Origin: Dryas octopetala
Lineage: Eukaryota; Streptophyta; Magnoliopsida; Rosales; Rosaceae
NCBI GenBank assembly: GCA_963921425.1
Contig: OY992840.1
Span: 10,728,501-10,792,500, forward strand
Direction: 5' to 3'
DNA: 64,000 nt
A model generated the notes under the pieces. It had not been told where the DNA came from. It searched no databases and saw nothing but the letters and a program-made list of their open reading frames with translations. How positions within the stretch are numbered: the first letter of the stretch is position 1; each line of letters begins with the position of its first letter. A program made the position numbers and the translations under genes. Positions 11,001-22,525 of the stretch are shown one piece after another.

Positions 11001-14000
11001 TAGAGAATATCTCGAAGGTACAACATTCATGGCTTTGGTTCCGACTCGCCAAGGTGGAGATTGTTGTGTTTTTTGTCTCGTCGGAAATTTCTGGAGGAAG
11101 CTACAGGTCTGGCCAAGAGCAGTAGGGAGACTGGGCAGTGGGGTAGTTTGTTGTTTTCCTAGTGGGGTACGATTTTGGAAGACAAATAGGACTTGCACAA
11201 GACTTTCCTAGTGTGGGAAGGAGTTCTAAAGGGTTTTCCTTGTGTACAAGGGAATAGAATTAGCTAATAGGTAGATTACCTAATTCTATTAGGATTAGGA
11301 ATCCATATTGTAAGTGGTAAGTCTATGCTCTATAAATAGGCTGCTGCAAGTCTCATAAAAAAAAAAATATATAGCTAGAGACTTCTAGGGAAGAAACTCA
11401 AAGGGAGACTCGGGTTAGAGACTCAAGGGTGAGTGACTTCAAGGGAAGGGTTTTTCAAGAGGGAAAAACACAAGAGAGCTATTTGTGCAAGAGAGAAGAG
11501 AGCGGCTGCGAGTTGGGTAGTCTAGGGTTTCAATAAGTTCTTGTACTCTTATTCTATACATAGTGCAGCTGTGATTCTCGAAGGATCACACGGGGACGTA
11601 GGCAAAGTTCGCCGAACCTCGAGAACAAATCTTGGTGTTTCTCGTGTGTCTTATTTTGCTGGTATTATATGTGTGTTTGCTATATCTGTTTTAACTCTAG
11701 AATACATCTAAGACAAGGCTGAAAGGTGTTTTTCACTACACTTGAGACCTATCCATCCTTGATCCCACACCTTACCACCCAAATAAAAGTTCATGGGTTT
11801 AATTGTGATAAGTATTTAACAGCCTGCTTTGAGGACGCCAACAAAATATCCTCTTTATATTATGCCAGTGTGCCACATTTCTTTTTCCAGTAATTTAGAA
11901 TCGCCTTACTTTTCTTCATTCGTTGTTTGACTTATTCTGGACATGTAGTCAGACAGTTGATATCAACATTCTTGGATACAGTTTGGTTTTTGTGGTTGCA
12001 GATATATTGAGTGCAATGCTTATTCGCGCTACTGGTCAGAATCTTCAAATTGTATATAGGCGGAGTTTGAAATCACTAGATCTTGATACGATATCAGAAA
12101 GCATGGGTAATTCTAACATTTAAAGTTCAACATACTTTGTTTAATCCTGTTATGAATAGGTACATTTGGTTATCAGATTTATGTGCATCATTTTATCCAA
12201 TTACATTAAAATGCAAAAGCTTCCCGTCCTCCGGAGCCCTTCACAGGCTTTATATTTGTTGTTTTCAGAGATCCTACCTTCCGGAGATATTGCTGCTCTT
12301 GTGTACTTATGGAATCCTTTCACAATAGTTGCTTGTGTGGGTTTGTCAATATCTCCAATTGAAAATCTGGCCATCATATTGGCCCTCTATGGAGCATGTA
12401 AACGTAAGAAGTAACTATAATCTTTGTGACTGGCTATTTAAATGTTTCTATGGTGGTTTTCTTAGACTATTTTAAGTATTCTTCTTTCCGAATTTTGTTT
12501 GGTCAATTTCTTCTTGGGAATTATTATTTCCGTAAAATGATCTTATTAATACCCCCCTCCCTGGAAAAAAAAAAAAAAAAAGTCCAGTGTTCTATACTTC
12601 TTTCCATGTTGATATCCACTTTTAAATGTTTGTACTTTTGTCATAGCAATGGATGATGATTTTGATTTAAGGCTTCTGCTGCTTTTCTTGGCACTATAAT
12701 GAATCTGCCCTGCACACAACTTCTTCTGCATGCTTGTTTCTACCTTTTCCTAGTTTGTTCACAATTTCAGTGGGTAATAAATTTAGGCACTAGCTAGCTG
12801 GAAATTAGTTCAAGTCAAAGGGCTGTTGTACATGTATACCTTAAAATTTCCTTTTGGCTCCTGAAGGATTGAACCCTCTAAATTTCGTAAACATTATAAG
12901 AGAAAGAAAGAAAAAAAAAAGCCAGAAGAAGTAGAATTATACTCAACTTTGGTTTCAAAATTTCTTGTTTGCAGTCAGATTATATAGGCACTCATGTGAT
13001 AGGCATTCCACATGCAAGTCTCTGCCTTAATATTGCTGATGTGGCAAAGTATTATAGACAGATTAGATATTACAAAAAAAAAAAAATTTAATGATACATA
13101 AAGTTTTTGCGGTCTAAAATTTCATTATAACTCTTACTGAAGCAGTATCACTTGATCACTTGATCACTTGATCACTTGACCACTTGATCACTTGATCTTA
13201 AGTGGTAAATGGTACCATGCAAGTCCAGTCACATGACATACGTACATTCATTTCCTGATAGAATAATTTTCTGATTCCATGGATGCGCCTGACACTTTGT
13301 TCAAGGATGACATTATTTTCTGATTGTTGTTTAACAAGACATTTTGTCCACCATCAGCATGTTTCAAAGTGGGATATTAGCAGGTGATATAGGAATGGGT
13401 GATGGGATGTGGGCACTGGCTTGTGCTCTTTTTCTAACTTCATTTTCCTACTCAATATTGTTCTTCTGATGGACTGCAGGACTGGTTCCCTTGGCTGCTT
13501 TTGGATGGGTCATGGCAACACATCTGTCTCTTTATCCTTTGATCCTTATTATTCCGGTATGCCCCTTTTTTTGACTTATCGTGTTTGATGTAATTAATAA
13601 AATTTTCATGCAACATATGAATTATTTTTTGTTTGTTTTCCTGCTCACTCATGCATATAGTAATCCATATTCATTTTTTTCCCAGATGATTCTTTTACTA
13701 GGATATGGTCCAGATACTCCTAGGACATTGTTCCTGCTGAGGAGATATGGTAAAGTTGAAGATAACTCCTCAAGTGATGGTTGTCAACAACAAGATAAAG
13801 TTATTAATCAATCGAAACTACCCAATGTTTTCTCTTGGAGACCTGTCATGCTTTTCTTATTGTGGACTTTTATGTGGTCAGCCTATCTGTTGCTTCTATG
13901 TGGCATATCTGTTAAGCAGTATGGTGGTCTCTGGGAGATGTTTACAAGGTATCAGAAAAACAATATATATATATATATATATGCATTCCTTCTGTTTGAA

Positions 14001-16255
14001 TTTTCTACGTGTCTGTGCAAAATAAGATATAAAAATATGAGTAATGCTGATGAGATCTTCCCAACTGACCATATGGGCTGGACCATATGAGGTGTCAGTT
14101 GATCTGTACATGCCATCTCCATTAACACTGCAATCGAGATTAACAGATCAACTGACACCTCATATGGTCAGCTGGGAAGGTCCCAACAACGTTACTCTAA
14201 AAATATCTCTTCAAGAGGAGAGTTCTCATTTGTTAGTGACAGAGTGGACTGATCATTTGAGCATTATGACTGATCAAGTCCTTTATTGGGTGATTGAATA
14301 TTTAGTCAATGACAATTGGATATGAGAATCAATTTTCAAGAAAACAGCTAAAAAATAGCACAGTTTTAAAGCTATTCCAATTTTCTTGGAAAAGTTTGGT
14401 CAAATCAGTATTGAGGCAAGAGCAGCTGCATAGAGATGAGAGCTCTCCACAGGATGTCCTGTGTATGCTATGACCATTGCTTCTATAATAGATCCAGAGC
14501 ATAGCAATTGAAGCTTAACCTTTGGTCAATGGAACTGGATGAGTGATGCTATCTCATAAACCCCCACCACAAAAATAATAAATAAATAAAAGAAGAGAAG
14601 ATTGATACTACCAGAAAGTAAATTCTTCCTTGGATAACTGAATACTGATTTTATCCAGTTACATGCCAGGGGCATCCTTATAATATTATCTTCTATGACA
14701 ACACCCGTGTCTAGGACCTGATAATCAATGGTTTGTCAATAGTTTCCATAGGAAGCATTTGTAATGGTAACAAGTCCTTTTGCTTTCCTTGGCCTTTCTT
14801 AGGTGAGTTATTTGATAACATGATTTATAGAACAACAACAATTAGAATTTTATTCGTGATTTTAATGTGTATTAGCTTTTGCTTCATAAATGCCATACTT
14901 GCTCTGGTTAGAAGGGCTGCTCTTAGTAATTGTTATCTTATTTGTCAATCAGCAGTCTAAATTGTTCCTAAGTTTGTGGCTGGTTTTTGCAGAATGTATG
15001 GTTTCATTCTCACTGTCCAAGATTTGTCTCCTAATATAGGTGTCTTATGGTGAGCCCCAAATTACCTGTATTAGATTCTGGAGTAATTAAATTCTACTTT
15101 TGAGGTGTGGCATTAATTTGATCATCCATCTAATATTCTGATGCAGGTATTTCTTTGCAGAGGTCTTTGATTTCTTCAGAAACTTTTTCCTGATTGTTTT
15201 CCATATGAATATTCTTTTTATGATATTCCCATTGGCCATACGGCTGCACCACCGTCCCTGCTTTCTTGCTTTTGTCTACATCACAATCTCTTCAATGCTT
15301 AAGTCTTATCCTTCTGTAAGTTTTTCCTTTGCTGCAGAAGTCTTCTACTTTACCTTGTGTTGAAGCTTAAGTCTTCAATGTTTATGTTTTCGAAGTTATT
15401 TTATATAGGCAATCTGATTTTTGTTATTCCCTTGCCTAATATTCTTTCATTTTCGGTTAGGTTGGGGATTCAGCTCTGTACTTTGGTTTGCTGGGCTGGT
15501 TTGTTAATGAACTGTCAGGCAAGTCAGTAGGTTCTCCTTTTGTTCCCTTTATACATTTGACATGGTTGGCATCCTAAACCTTCTACTTTCATATATGCAG
15601 AAATGCAATTCTCGTTCTGCCTCTTCTGTGTTTATGTTGGAGTTTCCCTCCTTAGCCCCGTGATGCACAACCTATGGATATGGAGGGTATGGCTCTCTCT
15701 ATAGTTATTCTGAATGTTCAAATGGATAGTAGTGTTAACTATAAATATTGACTTTCTCAAACTTGCAGGGCACTGGCAATGCAAATTTCTACTTCGCGAC
15801 TGCAATTACTTATGCTTGTTTGCAGGTTTGTAGACTTTTATTAGTTGTTCTTTCTCCTTAATTTAAACAAGTTTTGCCTTATTATCTGCTTCAAGTTGAC
15901 TCTCTTCTCTTGAAAAAATAGTTGAGACATCTGGAATTGTCAATCTAAATAGAGAGACATAGGGATTTCCGCTTAAGATCAACTGATTAAGGGGAACATG
16001 GTAAACCTATTAAATAAGTGAAGATGATACGGAGGTTGTAATCTATAAAATCTTGGTAAACCAATAACTGATTCACAATCAGTATCCATCTGTTATATCT
16101 ATGGAATACTTGGGCTAATACCTTCTAGTCTCTACTAATGTGTGTTGTGGACCCTGCAGATTGTTTTGGTGGTGGAGAGTGTGAGTGCAATGCTCAATCA
16201 TGACAGGAAGCTAAGAAAGTTATCTAGTGCAAAGCTTCAAGACGGCAAATCTTAA
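7083..16255 (+). CDS. PIGU: Phosphatidylinositol glycan anchor biosynthesis class U (PIG-U), GPI transamidase subunit
   Basis: Subunit of the ER-membrane GPI transamidase, which attaches preassembled GPI anchors to proteins; PIG-U is thought to help recognise the anchor (family knowledge). Fourteen exons join in frame to 482 residues: 7083-7266, 7348-7395, 7502-7562, 7908-7940, 11982-12106, 12269-12403, 13480-13556, 13686-13948, 14993-15049, 15147-15315, 15461-15518, 15601-15686, 15769-15825, 16160-16255. The product is a multi-span membrane protein with a Lys/Glu-rich cytosolic N-terminus. Signatures include SPYAGSMYHGSPLLL in exons 2-3, WYFFAEVFDFFRNFF at about 328-342 and SPVMHNLWIWRGTGNANFYF near the C-terminus. 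Length compares with about 435 in human and about 470 in Arabidopsis. The start is the first ATG in this frame. Intron 4 (7941-11981) is inflated by a retrotransposon in the sense orientation; intron 11 uses a GC donor. Confidence 0.95.
8260..8939 (+). repeat. 5' LTR of the Copia-type element
   Basis: 680 bp, TG...CA ends. A TATA-like TATAAATAGG lies at 8529-8538, a plausible U3 promoter element, so transcription would run in the same direction as the PIG-U gene. A 12-A run follows about 27 bp downstream. Confidence 0.93.
8978..10897 (+). CDS. Gag-protease polyprotein with reverse-transcriptase scrap (Copia element)
   Basis: One uninterrupted frame of 639 codons inside the retrotransposon. 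The N-terminal half is a Copia-type Gag (UBN2-like, with an FTDWQRMMKNVL segment). A CCHC zinc knuckle follows at residues 237-250 (CFECGSLDHWKRDC), then the aspartic protease active site DSG at 290-292, then a gag-pre-integrase stretch ending near residue 400 (NNLYKLSG). No integrase core is present. Residues about 400-570 are Lys/Glu-rich and unlike any domain I know. Residues about 575-620 (around KEWERRRC and FSWKLVPKSK) resemble the start of Copia reverse transcriptase. The tail resembles the last residues of a Copia polyprotein. The frame thus looks like the two ends of a normal polyprotein joined by a large internal deletion. That the frame stayed open suggests youth or selection on Gag. 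Confidence 0.9.
   Translation: MSRGGRSMDLGDLRPALKPYDGKDDFTDWQRMMKNVLVQQDLDDALLGEKPTTTPEGTWNKVLKKAKSSIEIHLTRSVRSHITEAMTAEEAWDKLESVYMGKTVSNKLFLKDELFGLRLEEGRDVADHVCKFQNCIANLDKVEEVYKDDDKAIILLRSLPSSFKHFRTTLMFGKETLKLDDVVQALQSYAKLDDLTEGTQSSQGLYAKGKEKSRGKERRGRSSKKGKSNDSDEEGGCFECGSLDHWKRDCQIWLEKKKKRAENSSNVVVDNGELLVVSSGNSTPHAWYLDSGCSFHMCANKEWFHTYEESSEGKVFLGNNSVCKVHGVGTVKVKMQDGIVRLLGNVRYIPTLKRNLISLRTLGKNGYAFKSRAGKLQVSKGSSVILKGVVQSNNLYKLSGVTVIDGVAASTKESLDVELMEHCNKGEQGHHLTKEESRQINAAAKEEEATNHDCCLVSYSSKIDFKDAAREVTKDEEGLIVVKEDATMKATKVVMKVNPVQVKANSELVEHNTRVEEFGQQQQSTKVQEQVEKKSTRQSKPKSTIKLTHKFWWEKDRGYYGVSKGNPATFKGACESKEWERRRCARLSLQRNFSWKLVPKSKENVGYEWVYGTEGEENLEAAIKIRRYKLGLSLLNIQS
11062..11740 (+). repeat. 3' LTR of the Copia-type element
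   Basis: 679 bp, the same sequence as the 5' LTR apart from one substitution and one missing A in the poly-A run (11 instead of 12). It is followed directly by the 5-bp target duplication CTTGA. Confidence 0.93.
13149..13198. repeat. 10-bp tandem repeat in PIG-U intron 6
   Basis: About five copies of a 10-mer CACTTGATCA, one with a T-to-C change (CACTTGACCA). It lies in intron sequence with no splice relevance that I can see. Confidence 0.8.
14039..14197. mobile_element. 159-bp Mutator-type foldback MITE in PIG-U intron 8
   Basis: The two halves are near-inverted copies: each arm carries CATATGAGGTGTCAGTTGAT followed by CTGT, read outward to inward from either end. Terminal bases are GAGTAATGCTG on the left and, reverse complemented, GAGTAACGTTG on the right. 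The nine bases TAAAAATAT flank it on both sides (14030-14038 and 14198-14206), a Mutator-length target duplication. It is non-coding and can fold into a long hairpin within the pre-mRNA. Confidence 0.8.
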
Positions 16256-18665
16256 ATCACTCCCACAAATGCAGTTTGTCTGATCAAGCTTTTCAGTATA
16301 TTCCTTGCAGTACCAAGAATAGCAGCAGTGTAGCGGCAGTGGCCCTTCTTTTAACTGCTTGCAGCACCAAGAATAGTTCAAGGCGGTGTTCATTATGGAT
16401 TAGAAGGTCATTGCTTCTTTTGAAACACATCTTTTTTTTATCAGTAGCTATAGGGGTTTTAATTCCTTCTCGTCCTTTTTTGGTTAAAGGTGGGTTTTTG
16501 TTAACATAGAGGATATGTATAATTAGAACAATTAGAATAATCAGATACAAAATTTCACTCAAAGAGAGATTAATGTCAACATATGAGATTGATGTCAACA
16601 GATTATTTACTTGAGATGATAGTCTTGATCTAAACTTGTTTTTACTTTCTTTTTTGCTTTTATTTATCTATAGAAAAACAGGGACTTGTAGAGGGAGAAA
16701 ATATGGTCTTCTTTCCCTTGCACTTAACTTTCAAGTTGAAAAAGAAAAAATTGATTAGGGGTGGCAATCTGAATCATTAGATTAGATATGGACGAATGAG
16801 ATTAAATTAATGAGATTCATCTTAACCCACCAACATAGCATCCACATGGTATTTGGATTTTCGACAATATTGATGCATGGAGAAAAACTTACCTATATAA
16901 CAAGGATAGAAGTTGATTTGGCATTCTAAGAGATAGATTAGGTTTTGAAATTAGAGAAAGTGTTATGTGATGAAATATAAAAGCAAATGTGTCGTAATGT
17001 TATTGGATTGAGATACCAAATTAGCCATATCTCTGTTGCAAGAAAGTTTTTGTCTCTCTGATACATGTCTTTGTGTATTGAGTTTGGACCTTACACCTTG
17101 AGTAGTTTTATTAGGCCATTTCAGATGGGTCAAATATAAATATGCCCACATGGTGCCAGTTATTATCATCCATGGAAGCAAGAAACAAGATCTATATATG
17201 CATGTTGGACTGTTGGTTGACGAAGTTCCTTTTTTTAGCCACTAATGGAGGGTTCCAATTCATCATTGCTGACCTCATGGATGGAGAACTTTCCATATTA
17301 GTTAAGTCTTTATTCTTAAAAGGTCAACCCCCTAGACATTGGTTAGTGGGTCATCAAATTTAAAAAAGACAGGCCCAACTCCCAAGCCCATTCATTTTTT
17401 GTATAATTAATACACTATATACACATACTAAGAATTAAGATACACTCTAATCGTAAACTTGTAACTTATGTGTTTGAGAGTTCGAGGTTGAGTCCAATTC
17501 TTTCTCCCTAAATGAATAATGCTAGAGTCAGTACATATGTGTTTCTGGTCCATATATATGTTAATGCCAATGGTACATTGGATGAAACTGTAGTCATCAC
17601 CTATCATAATTTTGCCATGACATAATGTTAAGGAAAACATATTTTGAATATTACATTTCTAATAAAGGTGAGACCCAACAATACAAGTAGGTTTCACATT
17701 TATTAAACAATTATACACATGTGATACTCAAAATGTGATTTCCCTAACAAAATGTGATACAATTATCTTTTTAATTGTATAATATCTAATAATTATATAA
17801 TTACTTACCATCTTGGAGATTCGCCTATACAAGTGGGTTCTGCTTGTCTGGCATGTTGTGTACTAATCTTTGCAGGGTTCACATTTAGTTGTGGCCTATG
17901 GGGACATGCATATATAATTATATATGGGTGTTTCTAGTGATGAATTGTGAAATCGTAGTGTCCAAGACTCCAGTTCTGGGTTCATTTTTCAGGACTATAA
18001 TATGTAGTTTGAATTTGGTCCAGGTAGCCCAGTCAAGTCCATTAGATATGCAAATAGTCTAATAAGGTCAGGGTTAAGTAAAGGCTGACTTTTATAAATC
18101 TTTAAGGAACATGTGCCCATCAGTGCAGCTGAATCAAGAAACTGTTGAATACATGAATTTGAATGGGATTTGAATGTTTCACAAGGCAAGCTTTGTATTT
18201 TCAAACCCCTACCAGCCGCGTCATGTTTCCTAGGCCCATGAATTTTGATAGGTCTTAAGTCATAAAAATTAATGATTGCCACTATTTTCAGCTTGCTTAG
18301 CTCAGTAGCTTTATTTATTTATTCAGCAATATATATATATATACCTATATTAAATTAAGAGTACCAGCATTCAAATGAAAGTTTATCTAGGGTTTTTTGT
18401 TGGGAACTTTCTGGGTGCAAGAAATATAATATGTACAATAAGTGGAGAATCAAAGTATGTAAACTACTTAGCTCGAGAATTAAATTCTAAGTTCTAAACT
18501 GTTTTTAAATTTTAAAGATATCAACTCGATGAAAATGGTCAAAATGGCCTTTTCGTGACATCCCACATGATTATTGAGTAAAGATTTTAAATATAAATAG
18601 TTTCAATATCAAACTACAATGCGGAATGAATTTTATTTGAGATCTCTTATTAGAAGATGTCTATA

Positions 18666-18669
<4 letters not shown>

Positions 18670-18701
<32 letters not shown>
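18670..18701. repeat. (AT)n microsatellite
   Basis: About 16 uninterrupted AT units, in intergenic DNA just upstream of a MITE. Confidence 0.95.
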
Positions 18702-18704
<3 letters not shown>

Positions 18705-18817
18705 TTTCTCTAGGGTGAACGGCCCACACCTTTTTTTTTTTTGTGCGCCCCATGTAAAAAAATTTCTGCTGAGAGCTCTGTGGAATTGTCAACAACTGAA
18801 ATTTGTCAATTATTTTT

Positions 18818-19008
18818 CAATAATGCTAGTTGTCCCACATTTTTTTTCCCACATTTGTATCCCACCTGATGTGTCATTACTTTATTGGAAGGGTATTTCC
18901 TTTTTCTTTTTTAGGTTTTATTTTTTAATTTGTAGTATCCAATGTATAAATGCCATGTAAGATGGTATAAAATTGTGGTATAAAAATGTGGTAAGTGTAG
19001 CATTACTG
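18818..19008 (+). mobile_element. 191-bp Mutator-type MITE, copy 1 (inverted mate at 39721-39911)
   Basis: The left end is CAATAATGCTAGTTGTCCCA. The right end reverse complemented is CAGTAATGCTACACTTACCA, so the terminal inverted repeat is imperfect. ATTATTTTT flanks it on both sides (18809-18817 and 19009-19017), a 9-bp target duplication. The same element, also 191 bp, occurs in opposite orientation at 39721-39911 with its own different 9-bp duplication, which proves mobility. No coding capacity. Confidence 0.88.
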
Positions 19009-19240
19009 ATTATTTTTTATCCACTTTCGACAGGGGTGATTACTTTTGGGTGTAAAATTATTATTTAGAATTTAAATTTTATGGTTTAACACTTGGTTTT
19101 TGGGTCTAAAATTTAGTTAAAAGAAAAACTCTAATTGATGAATGGATACAAAAAAACTCACACTTGTCAGTTGATCAGCGAATGTGGTACGGTTAATTGC
19201 TCTAGAAATTATATATATATATATACGAACCCCTTCTATT

Positions 19241-19574
19241 AAGGGATCCTTCATAAGACCCATTTTATGTTGTCTTTTAAAGATCTAAACCGTCTATTTT
19301 GTTAGTGTCTATTCAAAGATCACCTCTACAAAAAATTTGACAAATCAGAAATCATTAAGATATGTAATTGTGATGATACAAATAGACGAACAATATATTT
19401 TCAATAAACACTTGAAATTGTGACCATTTAATCAACGGTTAAATGGTTTCCGATTTTTTTAATTTTTTGCAATAATGATCTTTGAATATAAACTAAAAAA
19501 ATAGACGGTTCGAATCGTTGAAATACAATGTGGAGTGGGCTCCACATTGGGATCTCATAAATATGGGATCCCAC
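19241..19574. mobile_element. Foldback repeat related to those at 41330-41925 and 53996-54396
   Basis: Left and right halves are diverged inverted copies. Each carries GATC near the end, then a block close to AACCGTCTATTTT, then TCAAAGATCA and CAAAAAAT. The motif series CCGTYYATTTT, AAAGATCATC, CAAAAAATT and AATCGGAAA is shared with the other three loci named. I could not fix the ends or a target duplication, so coordinates are approximate. Confidence 0.5.
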
Positions 19575-19610
19575 ACTTGAAGCTCTATGTGTATGTATAT
19601 ATATTGGATT

Positions 19611-19876
19611 TGGTGCAAATGTACATATGTGTGTACCCGTCGCCGAGTGCTCGCAATGATTTTTTAACACTTGCAGCACTCGCCGCTGCTTCCACCTCCA
19701 GGTTTTAAGAATAAATCTTCATCTTTTCACATCATCCCCTCCTAGGATATAGAATGGACTAGTTTGGTGGAGGCGTTATGTTAAGACTTAACTCTGAGAT
19801 TTTGGGCAGCACCGAGCGCTCGGCGGTGGTCGCCAAAAGCTCGGCGTCAGGTGTGAACATGCGAACATTCGCACTT
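19611..19876. repeat. Candidate small element with about 40-bp inverted ends
   Basis: The left end runs TGCAAATGTACATATGTGTG then ACCCGTCGCCGAG. The right end, reverse complemented, runs TGCGAATGTTCGCATGTTCA then CACCTGACGCCGAG. The similarity is partial and there is no clear target duplication, so a decayed MITE is only a candidate reading. Confidence 0.4.
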
Positions 19877-21425
19877 AAATGAGCTTGTATATATATGTTT
19901 TAACTTAATAATATTAGAAACACTAACTATTATTATTTTTTAAAAAAATAAAAGAAGACACTAATTATTATTTCAATTTTTAATTATCAATTGATGTGAC
20001 AGTTGATATGTATAAACGAACTATATATGTCTATATATATTAGTGAAGAGATGACCCAAGAAACTAAAGAGACTTAAGGCCACGCTGACCCCCCATTAAG
20101 TGTATACTTGAAGCCACGCTGAGTTTCTAAATCTATTATAAAACATAGAAATTATCGAGTTGTTGTATGTTCATGATAATGGCCTGGTTGGGTTCTAATT
20201 TCTTGATTAACATTTAAGCATATGGATTAGATTAATTGCCTTCCCCCACTCCCGTTATTTGGGAGTTCTATAGAGAAATTAATGGATGCCACTCTTAATA
20301 AGTCAAGTACTTGGTGTTTTATAATCACTAGCTTGATCTTTGGTAATATGCAAAAATATAATGAAAGCTGTCGTTGATTAATTAACGCCAGATGATTAAT
20401 ACATGATTCGAGAATTTTCCATATATAGTTTATAATACGCACACATGCATGTTTGATTTTTCCATACGCCAAAATTAATTTTATGATCATTTAATTTGGT
20501 GACCATGTGTATATATATATATGCATTAATCATTCTGCCCTCAGTTCTGAAGATTTAATTACAAAGCATAACCCAACTGGTTTCTTGCTTACATACATCG
20601 TATCATCGACACATGACGTGTACTCGTGTACAACTCCATGGCAACTTGAGAGCACAAATGGAGTATTTAAGCAAATTATTGGGATGTGTGGCTGGCCAAA
20701 ATTGAATGAGTGTATGGTGTTAATCTCATATTGGAAAGATGACATGATAATTTACATTATTATAAATAGTAAATCATATTCTAGTATCGATCACTTTACC
20801 GATGTCTTTAAGATAAAACTTCACACTTGAATCATTGGTCACACTTTGTGCTGGAGCTAGATGATTAAGTTGTAAATAATATCGATCTATCTTGAATCAT
20901 TCATGCGTGTTTGCTAATTTAATACCATTTTCAATTTTTTGAGTCTATTGAGAAAATCCCAATATAGAAGTAAACATAAACACTCTGCACTTAGTAATGT
21001 GTGGCACGTTTGATTGAACGCTCTTTTTGGGTGGAGAATCAACTTTTGCTTGATTCTCTTGGATGAGTGAACAATTCAAGCTTTTTATTATACACATAAA
21101 AATATAAACATCCTAAGAATTGAATGTGACATCAATATTGTAGATTTCAAACTTAATTTTACTTGTTTTCTTATAATAATCTTTGTAGATAGGCTGGGTT
21201 GGCTAGCTAGCTTTTGCTATTAATTCACAATTAAGTAATTGATGTCGTTGTGTTGGTAAACTTCCCAACACAATTCTACATAATTTAATTAGTGCCCGTG
21301 TTGGTAAGACTTAACTGTCTTATATATATGACACTCTTATCTCAAAAGGGGTTCAAAGTCTTGGCATAATTTAGGGTAGATGATAATGCCAACTGTGAAA
21401 GGCGGTTTGCTCATTTGACTACTCC

Positions 21426-21429
<4 letters not shown>

Positions 21430-21474
<45 letters not shown>
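21430..21474. repeat. (AT)n microsatellite
   Basis: About 22 uninterrupted AT units in intergenic DNA. Confidence 0.95.
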
Positions 21475-21478
<4 letters not shown>

Positions 21479-22424
21479 TATTATTTGTTGGTGTTGCTTA
21501 ATTAGGTTTTTGATTCATATATACGCATTCCCAATGCGCACGGTACAGACACAACCAACAACTTTCTCCTCAATCCTCTCCTTTCTTGAGTAACTCAATC
21601 CCGAAGCACATATCAACTTACAAAATAATTAAATTTGCTTTTAATCTCTTTGAATAAGTAATGTTTTCTTCTCTCATATTTGGTATGTTGTCTTTGAGAT
21701 ACTAAAAGAAGGAGATGATTGAGAAAAGGTAATGTTGTCTTGCTAGATAGTCGATCTACCAACATAATTAGTTGCTTATGCTGCCATATTGTGAATCTAT
21801 ACTACATATTTATATAAGAATCAACTTAATTAAGAATTCATATTCACAATCTAACCACATAAGCATCGAATGTAGAACATTTCTAATGTTGCCGATTTGT
21901 TTAAGGTTTAATTATGTAGAACAACATAATTAATAATCCATACCACCTTATGTTGTCGATTTGTTTGGCTAGAGAGCACTTCTTAATTTCTTATATAGAC
22001 AACATGATATGTTATAAGTAGTTTATAACTACAAGGGAAATGTATAACATTGGCAAAACTAAAAACATTATGATAAAAAAAAGTCACTAATTAAAAACAC
22101 TTTTAGAGGCGGATTCTGCCAGTAATAACTTACTAGTCAAAAATTATAAAGATACTGCACCTTTATATTGTCAGATTGCCAATCAAGACTGAAAATTTTG
22201 ATATAATTTCACCTATTCAACATTCCTAATTAACATATCAAATTGTATGATAAGATAACATTACTACTTAAATTTAATAAATCAAATTTTAAGTTTCATA
22301 ACTATATTGTGATGATTTTAAGAGTTATAAGTCCTTGTATATAGGTTTGGCCATTCATGAAAGTCTAAAATGAGTAGTTGTACAAGGTGTATAGTCGTAC
22401 CACACGTGTGGTACATGACCGTCG

Positions 22425-22525
22425 AGTGCTATGACGCTATGTGTACTGTTTAATTTAAAAAATTGTAAACTTTACTTGAAATAAGAACACATGCCAGTAC
22501 GTATATCATTGGAGATCGCACCGCT
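22425..22525 (+). repeat. Dispersed repeat fragment, copy 2 (mate at 3838-3935)
   Basis: Collinear with 3838-3935 over about 100 bp, sharing GAGTGCTATGACGCTAT-type sequence at the left and ATTGGAGATCGCACC at the right. Origin unknown. Confidence 0.45.

Larger units (their letters stand above)
8260..11740 (+). mobile_element. Young non-autonomous Copia-type LTR retrotransposon inside PIG-U intron 4
   Basis: LTRs at 8260-8939 (680 bp) and 11062-11740 (679 bp) both begin TGTTGTG and end CACTACA. They flank an internal region with a primer-binding site TGGTATCAGAGC at 8942-8953, the usual match to initiator Met-tRNA, and a purine tract AAGGTGGAGA just before the 3' LTR. The insertion duplicated CTTGA (8255-8259 and 11741-11745). 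By eye the LTRs differ at one substitution (g/t in the tract after AAGGGAAGGG) and one A in a poly-A run. The internal part encodes gag and protease but lacks integrase and nearly all of reverse transcriptase and RNase H, so it would need a helper. It lies sense to the host gene. Confidence 0.95.
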
